NCBI GenBank assembly: GCA_944325155.1
Contig: CALUYY010000006.1
Location: 1 to 64,000 of the forward strand
DNA: 64,000 nucleotides
Direction: 5' to 3'
Source of the DNA: Candidatus Gastranaerophilales bacterium
GTDB taxonomy: Bacteria; Cyanobacteriota; Vampirovibrionia; Gastranaerophilales; Gastranaerophilaceae
Part shown: positions 35,275 through 43,354 of the stretch, in pieces
How positions within the stretch are numbered: the first letter of the stretch is position 1
Layout of the letters: the number at the start of each line of letters is the position of its first letter
Notes under the pieces: model-generated
The model's input: only the letters and a program-made list of their open reading frames with translations
Told to the model about the DNA's origin: nothing
Database searches by the model: none
Position numbers and translations under genes: made by a program

Positions 35275-36384
35275 ATGTTAAATTCACCCGTTCAAAAAAA
35301 GCCCATGTTAAATTATATCAATGTTTTCAGAGGGCTTGCAATTATTTTGATTTTAATGGGGCATACGCTTCAATTCGGCGATACGGGCTCAATTGAAAGA
35401 GCAGTTTCATTTGAAATTTTTGCGGGCGGCACGGTTTTGTTCGTTTTTATTGCGGGATATTTATTTCAATATTTATCATACAAATTTGAATATAAAAACT
35501 ATTTAAAGAAAAAATGGCAAAACGTTATAATTCCCTATATTATAACCGCAATCCCCGGGGTTATTGCATGTCTTACGGTTCCTTTAATTTATAAAAATCC
35601 TTTTTTCGGGATGAATATTTTTCTTGAAATCGGTGCATTTTTAACAACCGGAAGAGTTCATAACGTTCCTACCTGGTTTATTCCGATGATTGTTATATTT
35701 TTCTTATTAAGTTCACTGCTTCTTTATCTGGAAAAGAAAAATATTTTATATAAAATTCTGCCCCTTCTTCTTTTAATTACAATTTTTATCCCGAGAGGCG
35801 ATATTGAACCTGATTGGGTTATGGGGCTTGATTACTGGGGAAGATATCTGGCATATGTTAAATATGTTTTGATGGGGTTTGTTCATTTTGCATCATGCTA
35901 TGTTTTGGGGATGTATTTTTCAAAATATGACGATGCAATCGATAAATTTTATAATCACGGATATCTGCTTATTTTCCTGATGCTTATTGTATCTGCCGTC
36001 GATATTTATCTTAATATAAATTACGGTTTTTCAAACTGCAGCGCTTCAAAACTTTTATTTACGGTAATTGCCCTTGGTTATCTCAAACATTATGACGATA
36101 AAATTAAATCAATGGAAAAATTTAACAATTTAATGGATATAACGGCAAAATACAGTTTCGGTTTATTTTTTGTCCACTGGTATTATGTATTTTTATTCAA
36201 CCATTGTTTTTCTTTATCTGCGGCAATTCCAGTTAACGGTTTTATGCACGGGGTTATCGTGTTTTTAATTTCGGTTTTAAGATTTGTTGTTGTCTATGTT
36301 TTCAGTTTCTTTACCCTTTTTATTATTAAAAAAGGACTTCAAAAACTCAACATTAAAAACACCAGAACCTTTATCGGCGTTTAA
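35275..36384 (+). CDS. Acyltransferase-3 family membrane protein
   Basis: The 369-residue protein has about ten membrane segments and begins LNYINVFRGLAIILILMGHTLQF, with the conserved R-x10-H pair of acyltransferase-3 enzymes; GGTVLFVFIAGYLFQY and PTWFIPMIVIFFLLSSLLLY follow. It likely O-acylates a surface or periplasmic sugar and is only distantly like the acyltransferase at 4836. AAGGAAAATTTG precedes the ATG. Its last 108 nt overlap the end of the convergent GH13 gene, and both C-termini look real: a last membrane helix and basic tail here. Substrate unknown. Confidence 0.82.
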   Translation: MLNSPVQKKPMLNYINVFRGLAIILILMGHTLQFGDTGSIERAVSFEIFAGGTVLFVFIAGYLFQYLSYKFEYKNYLKKKWQNVIIPYIITAIPGVIACLTVPLIYKNPFFGMNIFLEIGAFLTTGRVHNVPTWFIPMIVIFFLLSSLLLYLEKKNILYKILPLLLLITIFIPRGDIEPDWVMGLDYWGRYLAYVKYVLMGFVHFASCYVLGMYFSKYDDAIDKFYNHGYLLIFLMLIVSAVDIYLNINYGFSNCSASKLLFTVIALGYLKHYDDKIKSMEKFNNLMDITAKYSFGLFFVHWYYVFLFNHCFSLSAAIPVNGFMHGVIVFLISVLRFVVVYVFSFFTLFIIKKGLQKLNIKNTRTFIGV

Positions 36385-38481
36385 GTTATCTTGATTTTGA
36401 ACTTCAGCTTGTTTTATTTGGGGCTCTTTTTCAAGGCGGAACCATAGGTAGCCGTAAGGTCTTAAGTATACGGTAATTTTTCTGTTCACGAGAGAAACTT
36501 TAACATCTCTTGACCTTTGGTGAATCAAATCATAAAATTCAAGCTTTTTTGTTCCCTGTTTTAAAACAATATCGATAGGAAGCTCAACTTCAACCGCCGA
36601 CCTTTTGTTTGAAAGATTATTTATTACAAAAATTCTTTCGTCTTTATATTTTCTTATATACGCAAAAACCGAATTTTTATCCGTTTTCAATTGGGTAAAA
36701 GTTCCTCTTTTTAGGGCAGGGCAATTTTTTCTTATTGAAATTAACTCTTTAACGTATCTGTATATTTTACTGTTATATTCATAATAATCTTTGCTTGAAC
36801 CGTAAAACATTTTGGCGGCGATTGCGCCTCTGTTTATATCTCTTGAATCAAAATAACTTAAGAGTTTAATTTTATTTCTTTTCTGAATTTTTTCTCTTTC
36901 CTTTGCCGAGTTAAGAGCGTTTGTGTAATTGTTTCTTATTCCGATTTCATCGCCGTAATATATGATTGGAATACCGGGCATTGATAAAAGAATGGAAAAA
37001 GCCATTGCAATTCTTTGCGGGTTATTATCCAAAAAGTTTGCCATTCTGCCCGAAACGCCAAACCCCTGTCTGAATTCCACACCCTTATTTACAAGGGAAT
37101 TATATAAAATCTCTCTTATCTCGGGTTCAATCATCTCTAACGTTAATTCATCATGCACCCTTAAAAAAACAGCCCAGGAAGCGCTCGGAGGAATCGAGGG
37201 GGTTGCCTTATCAACCGTTTTAAAATAGTTTGAATCTTTGGTAACAAGAGTTGCCCAAAGACCCGGCATATAAGGGAAATGATATGCTATTTGAAATTCA
37301 TTTGTCCTTTTTATTTCTTTTTGTCCCAATTTGTTTGCAATTTGAATTTTTCTTTCCGTGCCGAAATACGGCAGAACTTCTTTTGGCGTCTGGCAGGCTT
37401 CGGCTTGAATAACGGATCTGGGGGAAACGGCTTGTATATATGCACTTAAAAGTTTTAAAACCGCATGTGTTTTAGGCTGGTTTTCGGCATTTGTCCCTTC
37501 TTCTTTTGAAAGATAAGGAATGGCATCCATTCTGAATATATCAACTCCCAAATTTGCCCAATAATTAATTGTGCCCAGACAATAATATAAAACTTCCGGA
37601 TTTTCCCAGTTTATATCGGGCTGAAAAGGATAAAACGTATGATAAACATAATAATCTTTGCCGTTTACGGTAATTTTTCTGTAATTATTTTCCGAAATTT
37701 CAGGGAAAATTTGCCTTCTTTTTGAGATTTTACCGGATTCTTCTTTATATTCAACCACAACACCCAGTTTTTCATCGGTATAGCGCCTGTATTCAGGCAT
37801 TTTTTCTTTTACGATAAAATAATCAAGCTTTGATTCATCCCCTTTTAATAAATCCTGAAACCACTGGTGCTGGTCCGAAAAATGGTTTAAGACCAAATCG
37901 GTTTTAATTTTAAATCCTCTTTTTTTGGCCTCGATTATAAAATTTTTAAATTGGGGCATTCCGCCCAAATCCGCACGGACATTTTTAGGATTTTTAACGT
38001 CAAACCCGGCATCGTTCATCGGCGAATCGGCAAAAGGAAGAATGTGCAAAGTTGTAACGCCTAAATCCGAAAGATAATCAAGCATTTTTGCGGTGTCGTC
38101 AAATTTGTTAGGTTCTTTTGTGTCTTTTGTTCCGAACTGATCGGCATAGAATGTATAGATAATTTCATCTTTATACCAGTCGGAGTCTCTGTTTAAATCT
38201 TCTTTCAGTAATATCTCGGGACGCTCTTCCTTTGCTTTTTTTGCAATTTCATAGACTTTGTTAAAAATTTCATCCGCACCGTCAAGTCCGTATATTTTTA
38301 TGATTTCGTCTTTGATTTCTTTTTTTAATTTTTTGGGAATTACAATATCGTCTTTTTCTTCTTCAAGGGTTAAATTTGTCTGCTTTTCTTTATTGATTGA
38401 AGGCAAGCTCACGGCAAGACAGCTTGCTTGCGCATTTAAAAACATCAATAATATAAGAGCAGAGCAAATTGCTTTTTTCAT
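36277..38481 (-). CDS. Exported GH13 enzyme, trehalose synthase/alpha-amylase-like
   Basis: The 734-residue protein has an N-terminal signal peptide (MKKAICSALILLMFLNAQASCLA). Residues 30-95 are a charged, helical extension not typical of the family. The GH13 barrel opens DWYKDEIIYTFYADQF (101) and has TDLVLNHFSDQHQWFQ, the nucleophile Asp319 in FRMDAIPYLSKEEGTN, the acid/base Glu361 in IQAEACQ, and Asp444 in LRVHDELTLE. The spacing resembles the trehalose synthase (TreS) subfamily (GTNxENxPxTHAxLK), but it lacks an obvious domain for maltose chemistry, and most TreS proteins are cytosolic. A C-terminal beta domain and a Lys/Asn-rich tail end the protein. It should act in the periplasm or outside on alpha-glucans. 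It lies 18 nt after the AsmA-like gene. Confidence 0.88.
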   Translation of the reverse strand: MKKAICSALILLMFLNAQASCLAVSLPSINKEKQTNLTLEEEKDDIVIPKKLKKEIKDEIIKIYGLDGADEIFNKVYEIAKKAKEERPEILLKEDLNRDSDWYKDEIIYTFYADQFGTKDTKEPNKFDDTAKMLDYLSDLGVTTLHILPFADSPMNDAGFDVKNPKNVRADLGGMPQFKNFIIEAKKRGFKIKTDLVLNHFSDQHQWFQDLLKGDESKLDYFIVKEKMPEYRRYTDEKLGVVVEYKEESGKISKRRQIFPEISENNYRKITVNGKDYYVYHTFYPFQPDINWENPEVLYYCLGTINYWANLGVDIFRMDAIPYLSKEEGTNAENQPKTHAVLKLLSAYIQAVSPRSVIQAEACQTPKEVLPYFGTERKIQIANKLGQKEIKRTNEFQIAYHFPYMPGLWATLVTKDSNYFKTVDKATPSIPPSASWAVFLRVHDELTLEMIEPEIREILYNSLVNKGVEFRQGFGVSGRMANFLDNNPQRIAMAFSILLSMPGIPIIYYGDEIGIRNNYTNALNSAKEREKIQKRNKIKLLSYFDSRDINRGAIAAKMFYGSSKDYYEYNSKIYRYVKELISIRKNCPALKRGTFTQLKTDKNSVFAYIRKYKDERIFVINNLSNKRSAVEVELPIDIVLKQGTKKLEFYDLIHQRSRDVKVSLVNRKITVYLRPYGYLWFRLEKEPQIKQAEVQNQDNLNADKGSGVFNVEFLKSFFNNKKGKETENIDNNKS

Positions 38482-38499
38482 TCAAAGACTCCTTAAAAA

Positions 38500-41400
38500 T
38501 TACAGTTTATCATTTTTATCTTTTTTAAAAATTTTCTTAAAGAAGTTTTTAACCTTTCCGAACAATGTTTTGTTTTCGGCTTCTATTTTTGCCTGTTCAG
38601 CCTGATAAATTCTTAATTCTTCAAGCGTTGTAACGCCTTCGGGCATGGTATCGGGTATTGATGATACAAATTGTTCGGCAAGTGCGTATTCTTCTTCGGT
38701 TACAAGCCACTTAAACGATTTTAAAAGACTTAACGGTTTTGCGGCGTCGCCTTTTAAGACAAGCTGAAATTTTGTAGCGTTAAAATCCGAACGGTCTTTT
38801 GAAAAATCGGGAATTGAATCCATCTCTTCTTTTGTTATTTTTTCACAGAATACGGAGAACGTTTTTGCCATCACGACATTTAACCCCGGAGTTGCTTTTA
38901 CTATATTAACGGGGTTAACATTTGCAAGAGGCCCCAGGACGCTTGATACCATTGAACCCAATCTGCCTCTTACTTTTGTATCAAGAGTATTTTTTAAGAT
39001 ATCCATATTGCCGTCAACTTTAACACACAGTGCATTTCCCTGCATATTAACAGGATCGATATATGCTATACCGTTTTTAAACTTAATTGTACCGTCAAGT
39101 GTCTTAAATCTTGATGTATCAACGGAAACCGCAGAATGAATGACAGAACCCATTGCGGTTTTAAAGAATTCCGATTCTCTTATGTTTTCCGATAAGAAAA
39201 TATTTTCAATTTTACCGAAAGGTCCCATTTGCCCGTTTAAAACGGTAAAATTAAATTCGCCTTCAAGTGATTTTACCTGTTGTTCAAATGCAAGCCCCTG
39301 CAGGGTTATATCGGTATCAAAAGAAAGAGGTCCTTTGAGCGTATCTTTCATATTGGCAAGAACAATAAGCGCTTCGTTTGAATCGATATTCTCGCCGTTA
39401 ACGTTTATATCCATAAAGTAATTAAGAAGATTAATGTCGGCATTTCCTCTTACTTTTCCTTTAAATACGTCCGTATCAATGTTATTTACCGATAAAACAT
39501 TATTTTTTAATTTAATGTCGCCTTTATTGTTAAAAGCAACAATATTACCGGTTTTTAGAGTATTAATGTCATAATTTCCCTTTATAATTCCCAAAGGAAT
39601 ATCGCCCTGCGGTCTTTGAACGGGATCGGAGGGAATAAGACTCATAAAATTATTCAATGCGCCTGTCAGATTATCGGCATTGATATTATTTGATATAACT
39701 TTTGTGTTATCAAGAACAATTAAAGGAAGATTATTTGTATAAATATCAGAATCAAACTTAATATCGGAATCGGATATTGTTAAATCTTTTGTTGAAATGT
39801 GTCCTTCTTTTCCGTTCAGCCCGATGACCAATTTATCCATATTTAATGAAGCGTCGGGAATATTTAATTTATCAAGAGCAAATCTTCCTTTTAACCTCGG
39901 GGAATTTAAGTTCCCGAATGCGGAAATTCTTCCGGACAGTTTAAGGTATGAATCTTTAAGCCCGACGAAAGAAATTTCAAGCGGCTTTATAATTTCCGTT
40001 TTAAACATATTTATAACGGGCATGGGAGAATTTATTCCCATAACAGTTCCTTCAAGAGCAATAATTTTATTTGACTCATCCAAATTCAAATCAAAATCAT
40101 CGCCAAATTCGGTCGGAACAATTTTTGAATAAAGCCCGGTATCTTTAATTTTTAATCTGTTACCTTTAAAATCGACAAACAATTGTGCAATTGTCTGCAT
40201 ATTTTGAAGCGATTTAATATGAACGGGCGTAATATAGTTATTATCATCGGATACAATCTGGGCCCTTAGGGTTTGTTTTCTTTTATTCCCGTTCAAGGTA
40301 AGCTTAACGGGGATTATACCCTTTGAATCAATAAAAGGTTCAAAAACAGCGCCCAAAAGCTTTTTAATTTCTCCTGCAAATAAATCACCCTGAAGTTTAA
40401 AATCATATTTCGGGTTTTTTAAATAGTTATCTATTTCGCCGTTTAAGGTGATTGCGGTATTATTATTTATTTTTATCTGAGTCGGATTAAGAGTTAATTT
40501 TTTCTCATCAAATTCCGTAAGCAAATTATCGTCTTTAATGTATGAATTGCTGTAAGGAAGAGATAATTTAAACCCTTCGTTTGCAATTTTTCCCAAAAGT
40601 TCTTTTTCGTCTTTAATATCAATGACTAATTTTTTATTTTGTATAACAACGGTTGATAATTTATCATTTAAACTTAAATCTTCGACTGTTGCATTTAAAA
40701 TTGAAACGGGGTTTTTAAGTTTTCCGTTTATATGGGAATTAAGCGAGAGTTTACCTTTGGTTAATTTTATTTCATCTTTAATATCCTCCGGTGCAAACGC
40801 AAGATATAATTCGGGCAGAGGAAGTTTATTTGAGGTTATCGTTATATCGGCATTGGCTTTTTTGTCAATTGTCCCCGTGATATTGAGTTCGCCGTCATTT
40901 ATTTTTAATTTTGTGTCATTGATTGATAATGTGTTGTTGTCAAAAATTAACGATGCAAAAATATCGTTAAAGCCGAGGTTTGTTTTTTGGTTTATAACGG
41001 CGCCGTCCGTTATTTTTATAAAGCCTTTTGATTTTAAGCATTTGTAATTTGTTTTAATTGAAGCATCAGCGCTGATAAATCCTTTTCCTTTAATATATGC
41101 AAGATTGTTTTCAATGCCCAATGAATCAAGAAGCGCTTTTGAGAGCGTGATTATATCGTTAAAATAAATTCCGTCCGATAAAATTTTTAAATCAAAATCG
41201 GGGCGGAATTTGTTTTTAATCCAGCCGTTTAATTTAAGGTGCTGATCTTCTTTAATTGCAATGTCGGAGCCAAAATATGTCTTGGAGCCCAAAAAGCTTG
41301 TTTTAAGGTAGCTTTTTGGAAGCTTGTATCCGTTTATATTAAAGCTGACACCGTCAACAAAAAAATAGCCCTGTCCTTTTATGCCGTTATTTGCTTCATC

Positions 41401-42207
41401 AAGTTTTAATTTTGCGCTTATAACGCCTTTGGGGTCATAATTTTTATAAGTTAAAACGGGGTTAATAAAAGGAACCTCCGCCCTTACAGCGGGGTCATCT
41501 TCACTGTCAAGCTCGCCTTTTTTCGGAATAAAAGTATTAATATCAATATCAAAATCAATATTTTTTTCATCATTTAAATAAAGGCTTGATTTTGTTTTAA
41601 GTTTTGCTCTTTTTCTGTTTAAGTATGCAGCTTTCAGAGTGTCGCCCCTTAATAAAAGATAGTCGTTTGTTTTTTCGTCTTTTGATATTAAGCGATAGTC
41701 AACAATATTAATATTCGGTGCATTATATCTTATTAAAGATAAAAAGTTAAAACCTTCTTTTTTTGAAATTGAGTCAAGATTTTTTTCTTTTTCAATGTCA
41801 TATAATTTTCCCTCAATTGCTTTAACGGGTTTATATCCGTTATTTGAAACGTTAAAATATAAAACGGGTTTATACACCATAACATCCGTTAATTTAACGT
41901 TAAGGAGAAATAATCTCGGGATTGAAAGCTTTGCAATAATGCATGGGGTATCAAGGAGTTTATCGCCGTCCGGAAGGTTGATATCAACATCTAAAAGTCT
42001 TATGCCGACTTTAAGAGCCGGAGTTGTTATAAGTTTTGCATCAAGAAAATCAATATCCAAATCGGTATATTTTTTAAGCGTATCTTTTACTAAAGGCTTA
42101 TATGAATTAAGGTCGATTTGTTTCGGCAAAAAGAAGAGAAATTCAATATATAAACCGATTAAAACTACAATTAAAAAAATCCCAAACCATTTAAAAAAAC
42201 GTTTCAT
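38500..42207 (-). CDS. AsmA-like envelope protein
   Basis: The 1235-residue protein has one N-terminal membrane segment (FFKWFGIFLIVVLIGLYIEFLFF), then a long beta-rich periplasmic region. Near the start, VKDTLKKYTDLDIDFLDAKLITTPALKVGIRLLDVDINLPDG is the AsmA N-terminal pattern, and the C-terminal part has repeated strand-turn units such as LKGPLSFDTDITLQGLAFEQQVKSLEGEFNF, then FKNGIAYIDPVNMQGNALCVKVDGNMDI. Such proteins bridge the inner and outer membranes and are linked to phospholipid transport. It ends in a short coiled, lysine-rich tail (KVKNFFKKIFKKDK). The gene is followed by the GH13 gene on the same strand. AAAGGAAG precedes the ATG. Confidence 0.85.
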   Translation of the reverse strand: MKRFFKWFGIFLIVVLIGLYIEFLFFLPKQIDLNSYKPLVKDTLKKYTDLDIDFLDAKLITTPALKVGIRLLDVDINLPDGDKLLDTPCIIAKLSIPRLFLLNVKLTDVMVYKPVLYFNVSNNGYKPVKAIEGKLYDIEKEKNLDSISKKEGFNFLSLIRYNAPNINIVDYRLISKDEKTNDYLLLRGDTLKAAYLNRKRAKLKTKSSLYLNDEKNIDFDIDINTFIPKKGELDSEDDPAVRAEVPFINPVLTYKNYDPKGVISAKLKLDEANNGIKGQGYFFVDGVSFNINGYKLPKSYLKTSFLGSKTYFGSDIAIKEDQHLKLNGWIKNKFRPDFDLKILSDGIYFNDIITLSKALLDSLGIENNLAYIKGKGFISADASIKTNYKCLKSKGFIKITDGAVINQKTNLGFNDIFASLIFDNNTLSINDTKLKINDGELNITGTIDKKANADITITSNKLPLPELYLAFAPEDIKDEIKLTKGKLSLNSHINGKLKNPVSILNATVEDLSLNDKLSTVVIQNKKLVIDIKDEKELLGKIANEGFKLSLPYSNSYIKDDNLLTEFDEKKLTLNPTQIKINNNTAITLNGEIDNYLKNPKYDFKLQGDLFAGEIKKLLGAVFEPFIDSKGIIPVKLTLNGNKRKQTLRAQIVSDDNNYITPVHIKSLQNMQTIAQLFVDFKGNRLKIKDTGLYSKIVPTEFGDDFDLNLDESNKIIALEGTVMGINSPMPVINMFKTEIIKPLEISFVGLKDSYLKLSGRISAFGNLNSPRLKGRFALDKLNIPDASLNMDKLVIGLNGKEGHISTKDLTISDSDIKFDSDIYTNNLPLIVLDNTKVISNNINADNLTGALNNFMSLIPSDPVQRPQGDIPLGIIKGNYDINTLKTGNIVAFNNKGDIKLKNNVLSVNNIDTDVFKGKVRGNADINLLNYFMDINVNGENIDSNEALIVLANMKDTLKGPLSFDTDITLQGLAFEQQVKSLEGEFNFTVLNGQMGPFGKIENIFLSENIRESEFFKTAMGSVIHSAVSVDTSRFKTLDGTIKFKNGIAYIDPVNMQGNALCVKVDGNMDILKNTLDTKVRGRLGSMVSSVLGPLANVNPVNIVKATPGLNVVMAKTFSVFCEKITKEEMDSIPDFSKDRSDFNATKFQLVLKGDAAKPLSLLKSFKWLVTEEEYALAEQFVSSIPDTMPEGVTTLEELRIYQAEQAKIEAENKTLFGKVKNFFKKIFKKDKNDKL

Positions 42208-42378
42208 AAATAAACTTCCTTTAAATTAAACATCCTTGAATTTAAGTAAAATTTTACAATAAAAGAAATCAAAAATAAATTTTAAAAATTATTATTGCCC
42301 TGTCGGGTATATAAAATCGGATAAGTATTTTTTTACGGAGCCGAATTATTATTTGTTTAGTCAAAAAAGGAGATAAAA

Positions 42379-42459
42379 ATGGTTACTGCCGAATTTATGG
42401 GGTATTGCCTCATGTTTTGTTCCGCATTTATTGTTTTAATTACAATGATTATGTTATAG
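42379..42459 (+). CDS. 26-residue single-span membrane micro-protein
   Basis: ATG to TAG encodes MVTAEFMGYCLMFCSAFIVLITMIML. Residues 8-26 form one very hydrophobic helix with two Cys. AAGGAG (42367-42372) lies 6 nt before the ATG, an ideal ribosome binding site. The gene is alone in a 240-bp region between divergent-direction neighbours (AsmA-like and ribF both on the minus strand), and its last 11 nt overlap the 3' end of ribF. A TATAAAAT box at 42310-42317 may be its -10. I do not recognise it; it might be a small subunit of a membrane complex. Confidence rests on the ribosome binding site and the hydrophobic product. Confidence 0.55.
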   Translation: MVTAEFMGYCLMFCSAFIVLITMIML

Positions 42460-43354
42460 GAAAATTTTGAACTGAAATATAGTCTTCATTAATTTGTTTT
42501 TTTAATTCATCAACGGAAGAAAATCTTATTTCGTTTCTTATTCTTGAAGTGAATTCGACTTTGATTTCTTTTCCGTATAAATCACCGTCAAAACCCATTA
42601 AATGAACTTCAAGCGTTTCTCTTCGGAATTTATCGATGCTCGGGCGGATTCCGAAATTAATCATTGCCTGATATGTTATGCCCATATATTCCGCAAGCCC
42701 CGCATAAACGCCGTAGAGAGGTTTTATAATATCATTGTCCCAGATAATGTTTGCCGTTTTATATCCCAAACTTCTTGCAATTTTCTGCCCTTCAATAACA
42801 TATCCTTTAATTGAAAAATTTCTGTTCAGCATTTTATCGGCAAGAGAAAATTCGCCTTCTTTAATTGCATTTTTAATGTTTGTACTTGAAACAAGAACAT
42901 TATCAACGGACACGGGGGGAATTTCCGCATATTTAAATAAATTCGGGTAAGAAGACAAAAGTTTTCCGTCCCCTTTTCTGTCATGCCCGAACGTATGATT
43001 AAAGCCCGTTACAACATATTTTGGCATAAAATATTTAATTAAAACATTTTTTATATATTCATCGGCATCCATATGCATGAATTGTTTAAAATCCAAAAAA
43101 TAAATATTATCTATGCCTAAATTTTCAATCAGTTTAATTTTATCTTCAATTTTTGTTAAATATACCCCTTTTTGGTTATGAAGAATTGAATAGGGCGATT
43201 TTTGAAAAGTCAAAAGAACGCTTTTAATGCCGTTTTCTTTTGCAATTTTTACGGTTTTTTTAATTAATTCCTGATGTGCAAGGTGAACCCCGTCAAAAAA
43301 ACCTAAGGCAATTGCGCAATTTTTATTTTCAACCAGATTATAAAAAACTTTCAT
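42449..43354 (-). CDS. ribF: Bifunctional riboflavin kinase/FMN adenylyltransferase
   Basis: The 301-residue protein makes FMN then FAD. The N-terminal adenylyltransferase half has ALGFFDGVHLAHQELIKK (G-x-F-D-G-V-H-x-x-H, about 17-33), KYVVTGFNHTFGHDRKGDG and the ISSTNIKNAIKEG-type segment. The C-terminal kinase half begins GYVIEGQKIARSLGYKTANI (about 185), then GVYAG and RPSIDKFRRETLEVHLMGFDGDLYG. The gene starts directly after relA/spoT on the same strand (0 nt between), so one operon is likely. Flavin supply would serve the gltD-like and ilvB enzymes. Confidence 0.95.
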   Translation of the reverse strand: MKVFYNLVENKNCAIALGFFDGVHLAHQELIKKTVKIAKENGIKSVLLTFQKSPYSILHNQKGVYLTKIEDKIKLIENLGIDNIYFLDFKQFMHMDADEYIKNVLIKYFMPKYVVTGFNHTFGHDRKGDGKLLSSYPNLFKYAEIPPVSVDNVLVSSTNIKNAIKEGEFSLADKMLNRNFSIKGYVIEGQKIARSLGYKTANIIWDNDIIKPLYGVYAGLAEYMGITYQAMINFGIRPSIDKFRRETLEVHLMGFDGDLYGKEIKVEFTSRIRNEIRFSSVDELKKQINEDYISVQNFPIT

